Assembly: GCA_903813345.2 (NCBI GenBank)
Contig: CAIIXF020000010.1
Coordinates: 2,907,169 to 2,971,168 of the forward strand
Direction: 5' to 3'
Length of the DNA: 64,000 nucleotides
Source of the DNA: Owenia fusiformis
Taxonomy: Eukaryota > Annelida > Polychaeta > Sabellida > Oweniidae
Below the pieces are notes generated by a model. It had not been told where the DNA came from and ran no database searches. It worked only from the letters and a program-made list of their open reading frames with translations. Shown piece after piece: positions 47,035-58,154 of this stretch. The position numbers were made by a program, and so were the translations under genes. Position 1 is the first letter of the stretch; each line of letters starts with the position of its first letter.

Positions 47035-47878
47035 CTATATATATACCATACTTTATCTTTCTGATTAGCAGTCATTGAACTTATTATTAAGATTATATAA
47101 CCTGTCTGTACTATTTAATTACAGGTACAATAGAACATGACAAACATAATGTAAAGTATGGACATTAATAATAATTACAGGATAGTTATAGCATAATCAA
47201 CCACGCAGTTATAACAGTTGTAACTTCATATCAGATGAGCTGATATTGAAGACTTTAATTAACAATAAGCTGATTCGTGTGTGATTTCAATTAAGCAGGC
47301 GTTGACATATTGAAAGTAGGCGTTGACATACCAATCGCTCCATTTTCCTAGTTGGTACCTCTATGGTCATGTGTGTCAAGGCCTTATTATGTTATCAGGT
47401 TCTACATGCTTTGTGAATGGTTACAGTCACGTATACCAAACGTAACCAAACGTAAACCAACTTTTTTTAAATCTAAGTAGTAATTGTTTAAATATCCAAT
47501 TTTTTTCCTTCGTGATTTTTTCTTTACAATTAAAAGTGTTGATTTTAAGTTGATTGCTTTATTCCATTCAATGTATTTTTAAAAAAGATGTTCAGTTAAA
47601 TGATGTTGTTGTGACGTTTTATCTGAGGGTAATTTACAGAGGATGTGAGAGATGAGGATGCGGCAAAAACTTTGATTTATATAAGATTACCTGATAAAAT
47701 CTACTTCCTAATAACTCCAATTTCCTTAACGAAAAGTATATGTGGGAGTAAATAAAAACGAGATTAGGAAACTTTTTTGTGAAGAAACATTGATCAATGA
47801 AATCTTCAGTATCATTAACATCAGTGATCAAAAATTGATAAGAAAGCAAGACTTACTTATTAGTTTCATTTAATGTAG

Positions 47879-47883
47879 TTATG
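47879..47883 (-). CDS. Putative last coding bases of peptide precursor
   Basis: After acceptor CTTTTGTCAG, the first bases CATAA complete an Ala codon and give stop TAA, so the precursor would end ...LGNPLNEA. This is the first acceptor found in the right phase downstream; it is the least certain of the three exons. A GTAAGT follows 22 bp later and could be a 3'UTR intron. Confidence 0.35.
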
Positions 47884-48232
47884 CTGACAAAAGATGGCTA
47901 CGCGCTATACCATAGGAGCAATGATTTGACAAGTTGAGTAATTGTCTCAAGAATGTATAAATTTTGCGATAGTCTTCCTAGTTTTACAAAATAGCATTTT
48001 CAATTATACCCAGTTCTGACTTTTTCGGTGACATCTTTGCTGCACTATGCATTTTAATATAGAGAGCATATTTACTAGGAGGCACTGAATTTGATTTTTA
48101 CCAGCCAATATATTTGAAAAAATGAAACTGAGGAAATGACTTATGTTATGATTGATTTTTTAATGAAAATTTTTAATAGAAATATAATTTATTATATTAA
48201 TAATAATGAAAAAACAAGTAGATAAGTAATAC

Positions 48233-48376
48233 CTTCATTTAAAGGATTTCCCAATTGTATCAAGTCTGTTAAAGCTTTGTATAATACAATGTCACTTGAT
48301 ATAGCAGAGTGCGATCCGCTCTTCTTTAGTTGCATATTTCTTTTGCCTACTTGGGGGAAGCCAGGGACCCATTTAC
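48233..48376 (-). CDS. Peptide precursor exon with amidation site
   Basis: Second coding exon of the nested gene, after acceptor TTTTCTCAG and before donor GAAG|GTATTA. It encodes KWVPGFPQVGKRNMQLKKSG and continues to ...DLIQLGNPLNE. GKR at residues 88-90 is a classic prohormone cleavage and C-terminal amidation signal, releasing a peptide ending ...GFPQV-amide. Entry and exit phases (1 and 1) match the neighbouring exons. Confidence 0.6.
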
Positions 48377-48712
48377 CTGAGAAAATAAAGTTTTTGATAT
48401 GCAAAATACAAACAATATGAGAAAGGGAGAATAGTTTGAATAAAAGACCACGCTGTGATCTGATATGAGATGAAAAATTGCAAGTAATATTTACAACTTG
48501 CTGATCTCAGAATTAATGATGGTATTAATTAATGATCATTATTCCCTAAAAGGTTCTTTATAAAGGTAAAACTCTTTAAGATGCTGAAATATGATAATTA
48601 TTGAAAATAATGAATGTAAATATTTTCTTAAAATAAGGATTTTTGGAAATGTGTGTGGCATGGAGTAAAGATGCCAAAATATTCATCTTTTATTAAGATT
48701 AGTTTTACATAC

Positions 48713-48944
48713 CTGAAGATATTGTATATACTCTTGGACGCGGTCTTCTTGCACTTGATGGGCTTCTTCCTTTGTTAGCAGGAGGTGCCAATAAGTATTT
48801 CACGTGTGTACATCCAGGCCCCCAACCTGCGCACCCAAAAAAACTCGTCATTCTTTTTGTTTGCTGTAATGTCGGGGCTGCTTGTATCAAGGCTAGCAAA
48901 TACAGTATCGCTAGTATCGCCCTCGAAGTATAGTTTATATGCAT
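48713..48944 (-). CDS. Secreted neuropeptide-like precursor, first coding exon
   Basis: On the minus strand an acceptor (TTTTTAATTTTCAG) lies one base before ATG at 48944, so a 5'UTR exon lies upstream. The predicted precursor is ~126 aa. Residues 1-23 (MHINYTSRAILAILYLLALI, QAA) form a good signal peptide. KR at 30-31 precedes MTSFFGCAGWGPGCTHVKYL, with Cys38 and Cys45 able to form a C-x6-C ring; RR at 66-67 precedes PRPRVYTISSGKW. The donor is TCAG|GTATGT at 48712. It is nested antisense in RBM42 intron 4. I do not recognise the family; C-x6-C rings occur in allatostatin-C and CCHamide peptides, but the rest does not match them. It could instead be another small secreted protein. Confidence 0.6.
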
Positions 48945-48962
48945 ACTGAAAATTAAAAACAA

Positions 48963-49560
48963 GTTTTTATTTCTTTAGAGTCTGAATGCTACGACATTTA
49001 AGGCACCTACTTATTAGCAAAACATGAATTATTAGTACCACATGCTGGAATAACACATTACAATTGTACTTTGAATATTAGACTTAATTAATTGTTGAAA
49101 ATTGATATGATAAGTTTTTCTTCTTTACCAAGCCCTTTATAAACTGGTACAACAACCAATATAGCTGAAACAGTCTATTAACCTTCCTTGTCAAGAACAA
49201 TGACATTATGATATTCAAAAATTATTTAAAGGTTTTGCTAATAAGACTAATTGCCTGACCACTCATATATCTCAACGGCCAGACACCCACCATCACCCAC
49301 CTATGACGCAGTGGCCATAGGTTCAATCCTCGACAAATTCAGGCTAAAATTATTTTAAGGTAATTAACCAAAAAGTCTACAACTCATATAAAATTTATTA
49401 AGTTCAGCTTACTTTATATGAAAAAAATTCACATATTATATTTTATATTTTATATGTATATATATGTGCACAATTATCCAGTAACAAAATTTCAAAGATG
49501 AAAATGTATGTCATTTTACCCTTATATTATTTCTTAATAGTACAATAACGTCATTTCTAC
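48963..49560. other. RBM42 intron 4, no gene recognised
   Basis: Probably upstream or intron of the peptide gene. A B-box-like GGTTCAATCCT occurs at 49320-49330 but no full tRNA-like fold was seen. Confidence 0.45.
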
Positions 49561-49613
49561 TGGCAATATAGTGAAATATTGGACCGAGGGCCGAAGACTG
49601 GCAATATTGACCC
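49561..49613 (+). repeat. Short hairpin with GGACCGAGGGCCGAAGA centre
   Basis: CAATATAGTGAAATATTG / CAATATTGACC arms around GGACCGAGGGCCGAAGA, a small member of the shared-loop hairpin group. Confidence 0.5.
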
Positions 49614-49730
49614 TTGCTATGACGTCACATATCGCTCAGGTCGATATAGTTAAATGAATGCCTACTAGCACTAAAACCCCTAGAACTGGCCCGGCAAGGT
49701 GGTAATAATATGTAGTATTGACTGGTATTT

Positions 49731-51100
49731 ATTATCCCATCAAACGAAGTTCGGAGGGATATAGGGAACGCCTCTGTCCGTCCGTCTATCCGTACGTCTG
49801 TCCGTAAAAATCAAGACAAAGAAAGAAGACAATGAATGAGACACTAATGCAGCAACAACAAATGACGTCCATTTGTCCGTCCGGGCAATATCTCAAATAC
49901 TGTCGGCCTGATTTTGTTCATATTTTGTACACATATACCCAATGGGGGTAGAAGTTCTGCTCGAAAACCGATTTTCAAAATGGCCGCTCATTTAAAAGTG
50001 GCAGCCATTTTAGTGCTGATTTTACAGGAATTTAGGTTCTGCATATAAAACTGTAATAGGCATATGTTTTAAATGTAAGAAAGTTATATAGAACATTGAT
50101 TAAGCTAGAAATGTAAATATAGAAGAAATACATGGCAGCCATCTTGAAAAATGGCTGCCTTTGCAGGTCATTTTACGATTTTTGCTGTTACTGGAAAAGT
50201 CGTGGAGCAATTTTTGTTCATATTTGGTTGGTAAGTGAATACTTTAAGCATGGCACAACATCTAATATAATTTTTGGTAGTATGCGGCCATTTTGAAAAA
50301 TGGCCACCATTTTTACGTGTTGTTTAACATTTTTTACTGTAACTCAAAAAGTAGTGGAGCGATTTTGTTCATATTTGGTATGTGAATACTTTAAGCATGG
50401 CACAATGTCTAATGGCATTTTGGGTAGTAGGCGGCCATTTTAAAAAATGGCTGTCATTTTTACGTGTGTTATTTAACATTTTTTACTGTAACTCAAAAAG
50501 TAGTGGACCGATTTTGTTCATATTTGGTATGTGAATACTTTAAGCATGGCACAATGTCTAATGGCATTTTGGGTAGTAGGCGGCCATTTAAAAAATGGCT
50601 GTCATTTTTATATTTTACTATAACTGGAAAAGTATTGGAGCGATTTTGTTCATATTTGATATGTGAATACTTTAAGCATGGCACATTGTCTAATAAAACT
50701 TTGGGGAGTAGTCGGCCATTTTGAAAAGTGGCCACCGTTTTTATGTTTATTATTTTACATTTTTTATTATAACTCAGAAAGAGAGTGATTTTGTTCATAT
50801 TTGATATGTGAATACTCGTAAGGATTGTTTACTGTCTTATGACATTTTGGGTAATAAGGCGGCCATTTAAAAAAATGGCCACCATTTACATGTACGTGTG
50901 TGCGATTTTTTAAAATTTTATATGTGGCTACTTAAAAGCATATTACTTCTTCTGATGACAACTTGGCTAGTGAGAAACTATTTTGAAAATGGTGGCCTTT
51001 CTTTTGTGTGTTATTTTATGATATTTCGTTTGTAAAAATGCCAGCCGTTTCTGTTCGATAGGAATCGCTACGCTTTGGCGTTGCCGTTGTTCTGGTTTTA
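49731..51100 (+). repeat. GGCGGCCATTTT-type dispersed element, copy C
   Basis: Starts ATTATCCCATCAAACGAAGT, with a GTCCGTCCGTC run, an internal insertion of non-family sequence at about 49805-49865, several ~170-bp blocks with GTGAATACTTTAAGCATGG, and end GCCGTTGTTCTGGTTTT. Longest of the three copies. ORFs at 50464-50798 are repeat-derived. Confidence 0.87.
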
Positions 51101-51195
51101 GTAACATCTAATTGGCCAAACCCATTTGATGTCATATTTGTCACAAGTAAATCATGCATTTTTTCAACCTTTGCAAAATTTGCCCAAGACTAAAT

Positions 51196-51310
51196 GCAAT
51201 GTGAAATGACCATTCCTTTAAGACGTTTTTTCTTAAGATTAACACTCGATAATCTGCAACTCGTGCAAATTTTGAAAAGCAACACATTCAAGGAATGGTC
51301 ATTCCACATT
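51196..51310. repeat. Element with TGGAATGACCATTCCT inverted ends, copy 1
   Basis: ATGTGAAATGACCATTCCTT and AAGGAATGGTCATTCCACAT bound ~110 bp that include AACACTCGATAATCTGCA. A second copy in the opposite orientation lies at 61340-61455. Confidence 0.7.
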
Positions 51311-52504
51311 CATAAAAAAAGTTGAAAAAACTTGGAATATGTCATTTCAAGATTTTAATTGATATGTACATTTGTACATGTACTTTGATTTTGAACAGTG
51401 CATTTTAATTATAATAGGAAAATATCTACTTGATTATGATAATGTGAAAAGATTAGGTATGATATGGCAAATAATTTTAGAGATTTTTAAGAATATCTTG
51501 TTTTTTTTATGAATCACAATTATACTATAATTTTTTAAGTTCTATTTTTCTTTCAAATTGAATTTGAAATGTTATCTAGACTAAAAAACTAGGCATATGT
51601 ACATATGGTTCTGAAAAAAAGATTTCTTAATTGAATTTTATATGATTTGCATACTACCTTGATATCTCCCGTTTTTAGGTTCCTCCTTAGAAGTTATATT
51701 TATTCTTAATCTTATCTACTGTTGAATTGTCCGTACTTCCAAAAATGTTTCAATTTTCTTCAAAAACCGTTCATTGTTGAACTTTTGAATCGTAACTGCT
51801 CAAATTATTTCCCTGTTTCTTTTATAGCAATGTTGACATCGTGTGAGGTTGTGACAGTAGTCAGGTTGTCATAGCAATTAACAATAACAATTACTTATGC
51901 ATTGCCATGGTCCAAAGCTTTAGAAAAGAAACTGATAACAAAGTGTTTTATTGTATCCTAGTATGAACCAACTGGACTCCAGCCACCCACGCATCGATTT
52001 TTAATTTATTATCTTAAATAAAAGACATCACAATTACTGGTTGTTGCCATCCAATATCATTACCGCTATTTACTGTGCTCGTACTTTCTGTAACAATAGA
52101 AGCATTTACATTGCTACAACAAATGTCAAATCCAATTTGATGTAACTTAGTAACATTAATGAAAAATGTAAGCTATTATGAGTTATATGATTGCCCCACT
52201 TATAACAGTTAATGTTCTGTTCTAATTGTAAACGTTTTATAAATTAATGTTAATTATTTTCTCAAGTTGCTTTTGAAGGACCTTTTGTAGAAAACCCCCT
52301 GGAGAGTCTAATAGTCTATTTCTCTCAAAGAGACTCTTCTGCAAGGAGGTAATAATAAATTGGACATAATTCACATAATGATTATCACTTATTTCCTATA
52401 TTTTCTCAAAGCACATTGAACTGAATTCTCACCTCTGGTAATTGAAAGCAAAGTTTTGGAAAAATTATTTAAAAATATTTGGAAAAAAGTTTGAAACAAA
52501 AATT
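51311..52504. other. RBM42 intron 4, no feature recognised
   Basis: AT-rich sequence without credible ORF, tandem or inverted repeat. Confidence 0.5.
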
Positions 52505-52611
52505 AAGATATGCATATCTCCATCCGGATAAACCCCATATCGGAAACCTCCCAATACATAACCTTTATTTATCCTATGCCAAGTAAAGTTTTAGGGAGAT
52601 AAGTTGGTAAG

Positions 52612-52917
52612 ATAATAATAAATGCCATAAGTGAATGGGAAGCCATTCCAAATTATCTAAAAAGTTCACCATCAAGAGTTACTTTCAAAACCAATTTACG
52701 TAAATTTTCAGGGAAAACGAAGCAATTAACAACCACAAACCTGGATCTTACAAGAAAAGAAGAAATTTTATTGAATAGAACAAGATGTGATTTCATTTTT
52801 ACTGGTCATCTTTTCCAACATAATTTTCAAGGTATTGACAGTTCCAAATGCATCTGTGGTTTTAAACAACAAACCACAAAGCATCTAATCTTCAAATGCC
52901 CTCTGTTGAATGTTATA
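52612..52917 (+). pseudogene. LINE reverse-transcriptase C-terminal fragment
   Basis: A ~100-codon open frame without a start: INAISEWEAIPNYLKSSPSR, VTFKTNLRKF, later LLNRTRCDFIFTGHLFQHNF and KCICGFKQQTTKHLIFKCPL. The W..(I/L)P...K...S...FK..L pattern followed by C-x-C...H...C is typical of the C-terminal end of non-LTR retrotransposon ORF2 (jockey/CR1-like), after the reverse transcriptase. It is fused to hairpin-family sequence on both sides (52505-52610 and 53018-53150) and lacks everything upstream. Confidence 0.7.
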
Positions 52918-53017
52918 AAAATTTGAATTTTTTTTTTTAAAAATTAGAAAAATGTTCGAAAAAATAAAAATAAAAATTGAAAGAAAATTAGAAAACGCTA
53001 CTTGGTATAGGATAAAG

Positions 53018-53150
53018 CAGTTATGTACGGTCGGTTTGGATATAGGGTTCATCCTTCGTGAGATATGCACATCTACCTTCGGTCCCTCAGGTAGATATGC
53101 ATATCTCACTCTGGATAAACCCCATATCCAAAACCTTCAGTACATAACCC
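53018..53150. repeat. Hairpin repeat, copy of 37971-38112
   Basis: CAGTTATGTACGGTCGGTTT ... CTACCTTCGGTCCCTCAGGTAG ... CAGTACATAACCC, a close copy of the hairpin at 37971-38112 with a more complete central stem. A partial arm (ATATCTCCATCCGGATAAACC) lies at 52507-52560. Confidence 0.8.
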
Positions 53151-53159
53151 TTATTTATC

Positions 53160-54366
53160 CAATACTTGGACATGTTTCAGCTACATAAAGCGGTTTTGTA
53201 AAAACTTGAGATTTGACTTTTAGATGACCTAAAAAAATTTAAAAATGTCTACTGGGCCTTAGTAAGATTGATTTCTAGTTATTATTTTATGCAATTAATT
53301 TTACGATGTAAAGATAAAATGCGATAGAATCATTGGGCGTTTATCAAAAACAATAAAACTTCAAAATTTTGTATAAACATTGATACTTAGGCTTTCATTT
53401 GCCCCATGTTAACATTCATTTTTACCTCATAGATAACATGAAATAAATATTCAGAATGCCGATATTATTAAGACTTTAGGATGAGAAAGTCTAAGTTTTA
53501 ACAGACTAGAAAATAATGGTTAGAATACATTTGAAATCTGAAAGATTTGTTGCGTCTGTTCTCACGGGCTCTCATTTTGGCCGATCTGTATACATAGGAC
53601 GAATATTGTAATTGCAATCAGGTGGTGAAAATTCGTCATACTGTCTATTTTTGACACATCCTGAAGGTCATTTATAAATATTGCCAGGGATGGTTGGCCT
53701 AAGACGGGTCCTCTGGGGTATACCAGAAATACCATGTTAATGCATTGTTTATGTTTGCTTGGATATACTGAGTGAACAAACTGACGATTTGATTGCTTTT
53801 TCAGGATGTTTCTTTGTGATATAAAAATATAGAAATGCTTAATTGTGAGGCATGTTAAGTAAAGATAAGGTAGCAATTTCAGATTTTCCTATGCAAAATC
53901 CTGTCTTCAAAAACACATCATTACTGAACATTAGTAATATAACAGAATTTTTTAGATTAAAAGTTGTTTCCTTCAGAGTAAGCTTAGGAAATAAAAATAT
54001 ACTTTTACCCTGTCCCCCTACTGTGATCAAGATGCCCTATCCCCAAAAGTAACTAATTCTGCGTAGGTGTACTTTGATGACTTGTTCCCGAATGGAATCT
54101 AAAGTCTGTCACAATATCCCCAATTGAGAACAGCAATAACCTGATTTGGAGTGTAAAAATGTGTTAATTTTAACCATTGGGGTTTTCATGAAACAATTAC
54201 TTATCTTTACATATTAGGCTACCTTTAATGATTTATTTTCAGTTTCTATTAAGTAATGTAAGACAATGGGTTTCCAATTCCATTTTGATTAAGCTTAGAG
54301 CCATAATACTGCTATATTTATGTGCGTTTTTCAGCTATGAGAAAAAAAACTGTTTTTTACTTTCAG
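53160..54366. other. End of RBM42 intron 4, no gene recognised
   Basis: Ordinary intronic sequence ending in a strong polypyrimidine tract and TTTCAG acceptor. A minus-strand phrase near 53670-53730 reads VYPRGPVLGQPSLAIFINDL, which resembles the reverse-transcriptase phrase G.VLGP.LF..YINDL of LINEs, probably a decayed fragment. Confidence 0.5.
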
Positions 54367-54479
54367 GAAAATATGTTGGCAATCGACCAATCAAATTACG
54401 TAAAAGCACATGGAAAGACCGACAACTGGATCAGGTTAAGAAGAAAGAAAAAGAGAAGAAGAAATTAGGATTTAAATGA
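54367..54479 (+). CDS. RBM42: RBM42 exon 5 (C-terminus)
   Basis: Last coding exon. Acceptor TTTTTTACTTTCAG precedes 54367. It completes a Gly codon and reads KYVGNRPIKLRKSTWKDRQL then DQVKKKEKEKKKLGFK and stop TGA at 54477-54479. This is the highly conserved RBM42 tail: the end of the RRM (YVG.RPIKLRKS.WKDR) and a basic C-terminus. The five exons total 1404 nt, 467 aa, close to the human protein length of about 480. No in-frame alternative to the exon 4 to 5 jump was found in the intron. Confidence 0.96.
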
Positions 54480-56620
54480 CATTTGTTATTGGTTAATCTT
54501 TAGGGAATTTGAATGGTCTGCTGAGGACTCGCAATTATTGACATTTCCTGGACGGAATTACAAGTTAAGTGACTTTCGGAATATAACACTAAATTGTATT
54601 TAGTGACATGACCTTAAGTGACAATGGGATCCAGTGACATAATGTGGAGTCTTTTACAGCTTCACTTAAAGTATTAACAAGTTGCACCCACATACTCTGC
54701 AGTGTTCGGATTTATCAAAAAATAATGACTTTTTTTGTATAAATCACTCCTACGCTCAAGTATTGGCAAATTGGAGTAATTGTCATTAACTTTCAATATT
54801 TTACAGTAATGGGTATTTATAAATGGAATTCTTTAAATATGTGCCTATAAACCCTTCAGTAATGTAAGTTATTGTTAAAGTTACACTCTAATATATTACA
54901 ACCTTTTGTAAAAAAGTTGACTCTAAATGATGCCATACTAATTGCCAATAAAATCTCACTTGTACATTTATGTATCTGATCCTATTCTTGGAAGTGAATG
55001 TTCCCAACACTTTGGTTTTTGATATCCTTCATCAAGAGCAAATAAAAGGGTGTAATGTGTGATATATGACAGTGGAATAAAAACTTAGTTGTGAATCAGA
55101 ATATTAAAACAAATATTAACGATAATTATCCCACTGAATACAGTTCAAGTATAGTTCAAAGGATATAGAAAAGTCATTCATCTGTCCAGTGGTCAGTGTG
55201 TTCTGGCGATAACTCAAATGCAGTTATCATGATTGTTTTGATAAAATATGTTTTGTTCTCTAGGATCTGCTACCCCGGGAGTTGCTGTTTTTCTTGCTGT
55301 GTCTATGACTCATAATCTCTGACAATGCCAGAAAGCGATGAAAACAATGCCATTGTAGTCTTTCACCAGGTCTTTCCTCACTGGGATAATTGCTTTTTAA
55401 TTGGAGAAGCTAATGGGAATTCAGAGGGTCTCAGCTTTCGAGCAGGTACCTGGAGATAGTGAAACATCATGCTGTAAAGTATGTAATATTTGAAGAGAAA
55501 CCATGAAGTAATCATTGATAGTGGGCACACAGACTAATTTAAGGAACTCCAAGTCAAGACACCACACCCACTATGAAACAATCTTAGGGAGTTATCACAA
55601 CTGGGTTCCAACTGGTCGAATGATATTTCAAATTGATATTCCTCTAACTTAACATTAGTAACCCTCAAGTTTTGGTACACAGTAACAGATTTATCAATAT
55701 TGTTATACTTTTTATATGAGTTCCTTAAAGTTAATACTTCTCCAAGCCCTTGTGACTGACACCCAAAAAGATACAAGACTAATGATTTCAGTCAAAAAGT
55801 CCATTGTGTCAAGGTAACTTTTTGTATTTTGACTGATAACATTGACAAAAATGAGGCATAAGAATGAGCTCGTACCAATGTAATTTATCATTCTAATATG
55901 ACGTGACGTCCCAATAGCTAGATCGATTGATTTACTGGTCTTTATTGGAGTGTGTATGACCGCTAAAATTCATAAATGCAAATAGTTGCGTTTCTTGTCT
56001 GTTTATTATCATATTAGAATCATAACAACGCTACGTGATTTCGGTCTTTAAACAATTGACAGAATAAAATTTTCAGTCATATATAACGCGCCATAAATCA
56101 TAAAATCTGTCTTTATTTAAGTATAGACTGTATAGACTGCATTAAATGGGATTTAGCAATTTTAGTCAAAATGATGGCAATTTTGAAGGACGGATGGACA
56201 GTCAGAGAAGCAAGAATTCCATAGGCTTACTATGTGAGGCAGAGACTATAAGACTACTTTAGTGTTTGCGTCAGTGTAATTCACAATATTGTCCATTTTG
56301 TACAATTCATGTATCAGACTATCAATGATTGAGTTTAGCCAAGACACAAAATATTTTAAAACAGAAGTTCAAAACTTAGACCATGAGACCTATGGTTGAC
56401 TTATGTTGCTATCAGAACTCCTTAAATTTTATCAGTTGTTTTCTTACGCAACTGAACTTGGGCCCAAGAAATGAACTGTCAATTTTTTCTTCGCATATGT
56501 CAATGAACATATGAATTATTGTTCATGTATACAACATTGTCAATTTATCAACACATAGAAAAATGAAATAAAATGAACAAAAATATAGATTACAGTACAT
56601 TATTTGTTTTTATTATATTG
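54480..56620. other. RBM42 3'UTR and intergenic sequence
   Basis: 3'UTR to about 54970 by the candidate AATAAA, then intergenic DNA without a recognised gene. Confidence 0.5.
54947..54952 (+). promoter_or_regulatory. Candidate RBM42 polyadenylation signal
   Basis: AATAAA about 470 bp after the RBM42 stop. A second AATAAA follows at about 55040. Either could end the 3'UTR. Confidence 0.4.
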
Positions 56621-56926
56621 TACAGGGTGATCCAGAAGTAACGTCAAAGACATTGTAATTTCAAAAGTATTCATCAGATCTTCATGAAATTTGGTATACA
56701 TGTACCCACAACATTTCTGAGTTACCATCTCAAAGATTGGAATTCAATCATTTCATTGGTTGAAATTATGGTTGCTATAGTAACCCGATATCGCGTAACC
56801 CGGGGCAAATTACTTAACGTGTAATGCGTAATCTCAAAATATCAACAAGATCTGAAATTGTTATATCCTCAACATTTTATTTCACAACAATATAAATCAT
56901 ACTATTGCACAGTTACTAATAATAGT

Positions 56927-57295
56927 TCATTCTACATAATTGCCACCATTTGCAACACATTTCTCATGTCTGGATACCCATTCCTTGAACACAGAATTAA
57001 ATCCATTAGAACTCATTCCTTGTAGGGCTAGTACTACGGCATTTTTCAATTCCTCACAGGATTGAAAATTATTTCCACTAAGGTTTCTTTTTAGTTCCCC
57101 ATACAAATAAAAGTCACTGGGGGCAAGATCAGGTGAATAAGGGGCATGTTCAAGTTGTTGAAATCCAAGTGTTTGGACTGTGTTGCTGGTCAGGATTGCA
57201 GTGTGCGTAGGGGCATTGTCCCAATGCAAGATAAACTGCTGCAGATGTCCGGGACGCTTTTTCCTCAGGGAACGTTGAAGATCACGCTTCAGAAC
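56927..57295 (-). CDS. Mariner transposase, exon 2
   Basis: After TTTGTTTTTCAG, a good acceptor ending at 57296, the frame resumes VLKRDLQRSLRKKRPGHLQQ, then HWDNAPTHTA (second catalytic Asp, D258) and APYSPDLAPSDFYLYGELKR (third Asp, D293). The 34 residues between the last two Asp define the mariner DD34D class. Joining the exons across the 163-bp intron keeps phase 0 and gives 354 aa, the expected size for mariner transposases (~345). Confidence 0.9.
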   Translation of the reverse strand, partial: VLKRDLQRSLRKKRPGHLQQFILHWDNAPTHTAILTSNTVQTLGFQQLEHAPYSPDLAPSDFYLYGELKRNLSGNNFQSCEELKNAVVLALQGMSSNGFNSVFKEWVSRHEKCVANGGNYVE

Positions 57296-57458
57296 CTGAA
57301 AAACAAATGTTTAATGGTTGTTAAACCAGTTGTTTCATTGATTGGATTTGGATTTGAATCATGGCCATAATTATATTGACAGTGAACAACATTTAAATAC
57401 TTTAATTTAAAAATAAAATTCACAGTATGATGTATTATTAGAACAAATGATATCTTAC

Positions 57459-58154
57459 CTTTGCAATGTAAACGGCATTAATTCTCTGGCCAATGGGAAC
57501 AAAATGGGTTAACACCATTCCTCTAATGTCAAAGAATGTCACAACCATTTGTTTCTTTTGTGGAATTCCTGGTACTATTTTAGGCTTGGTTGGTGTTGGG
57601 GAGTTGTCATGTTTCCACGATGAACTTTGTTGCGTGGTCTCTGGGATGTAGAATGATAGCAATGATTCGTCACTCGTAATGATCTTGTTAAGAAAGTCAT
57701 CTCCATCTCTCCGATATTTTGCAAGAAAGTCCCTTGAAGCCTTAACACGCCGGTCTTTCTGCTCCTGTGTCAAGTCATGCGGCACCCATTTAGCAGACAC
57801 CTTCTTTAACAGACAGTTCTTTGTCAGTATCCGTTGCACAGTCCCATAGCTCAGATCGTGTTTTTCAGCCAATTCTCTGATAGAAATTTGCCTATTGTCC
57901 ATAACATCAGCTTCAATTGCTTTGATGGTTTGATCATCGAATGACGACACTGGCCTGCCTCCTCGCTGCTTGTCTACCACTTCATCATATCCACTGGAAT
58001 ACTTGTTAAACCACCTGTAAATGTTTCTCTCAGCAATGGCAGCTTTACCATATGCCTTCTTTATCTGTCTTATAGTCTCTTTTACACCTTTCCCCAACTT
58101 TACACAGAACTTAATGTTTGTTCTTTGCTCTATTTTACTCTGACTTGGCGCCAT
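57459..58154 (-). CDS. Mariner transposase, exon 1
   Basis: Starts ATG 58154 (MAPSQSKIEQRTNIKFCVKL). Residues ~1-110 form the two helix-turn-helix DNA-binding units (RNIYRWFNKY; LSYGTVQRIL). The WVPHDLT motif is at 123-129 and the first catalytic Asp is D162 in IITSDESLLSFY. The frame runs through IAK and then meets GTAAGA (57458), a consensus splice donor; without splicing it ends six codons later (VRYHLF, stop), before the other two catalytic residues. Cut-and-paste transposase of the mariner family, acting on the element's TIRs in the nucleus. Confidence 0.92.

Noticed and set aside
47634-47849. 71-aa ORF as further exon of the peptide precursor
   Set aside because: No acceptor in the right phase leads into it, while an upstream acceptor at 47884 gives an immediate stop.
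49278-49335. Possible tRNA gene (B-box GGTTCAATCCT)
   Set aside because: No matching A-box at tRNA distance and stems do not pair.
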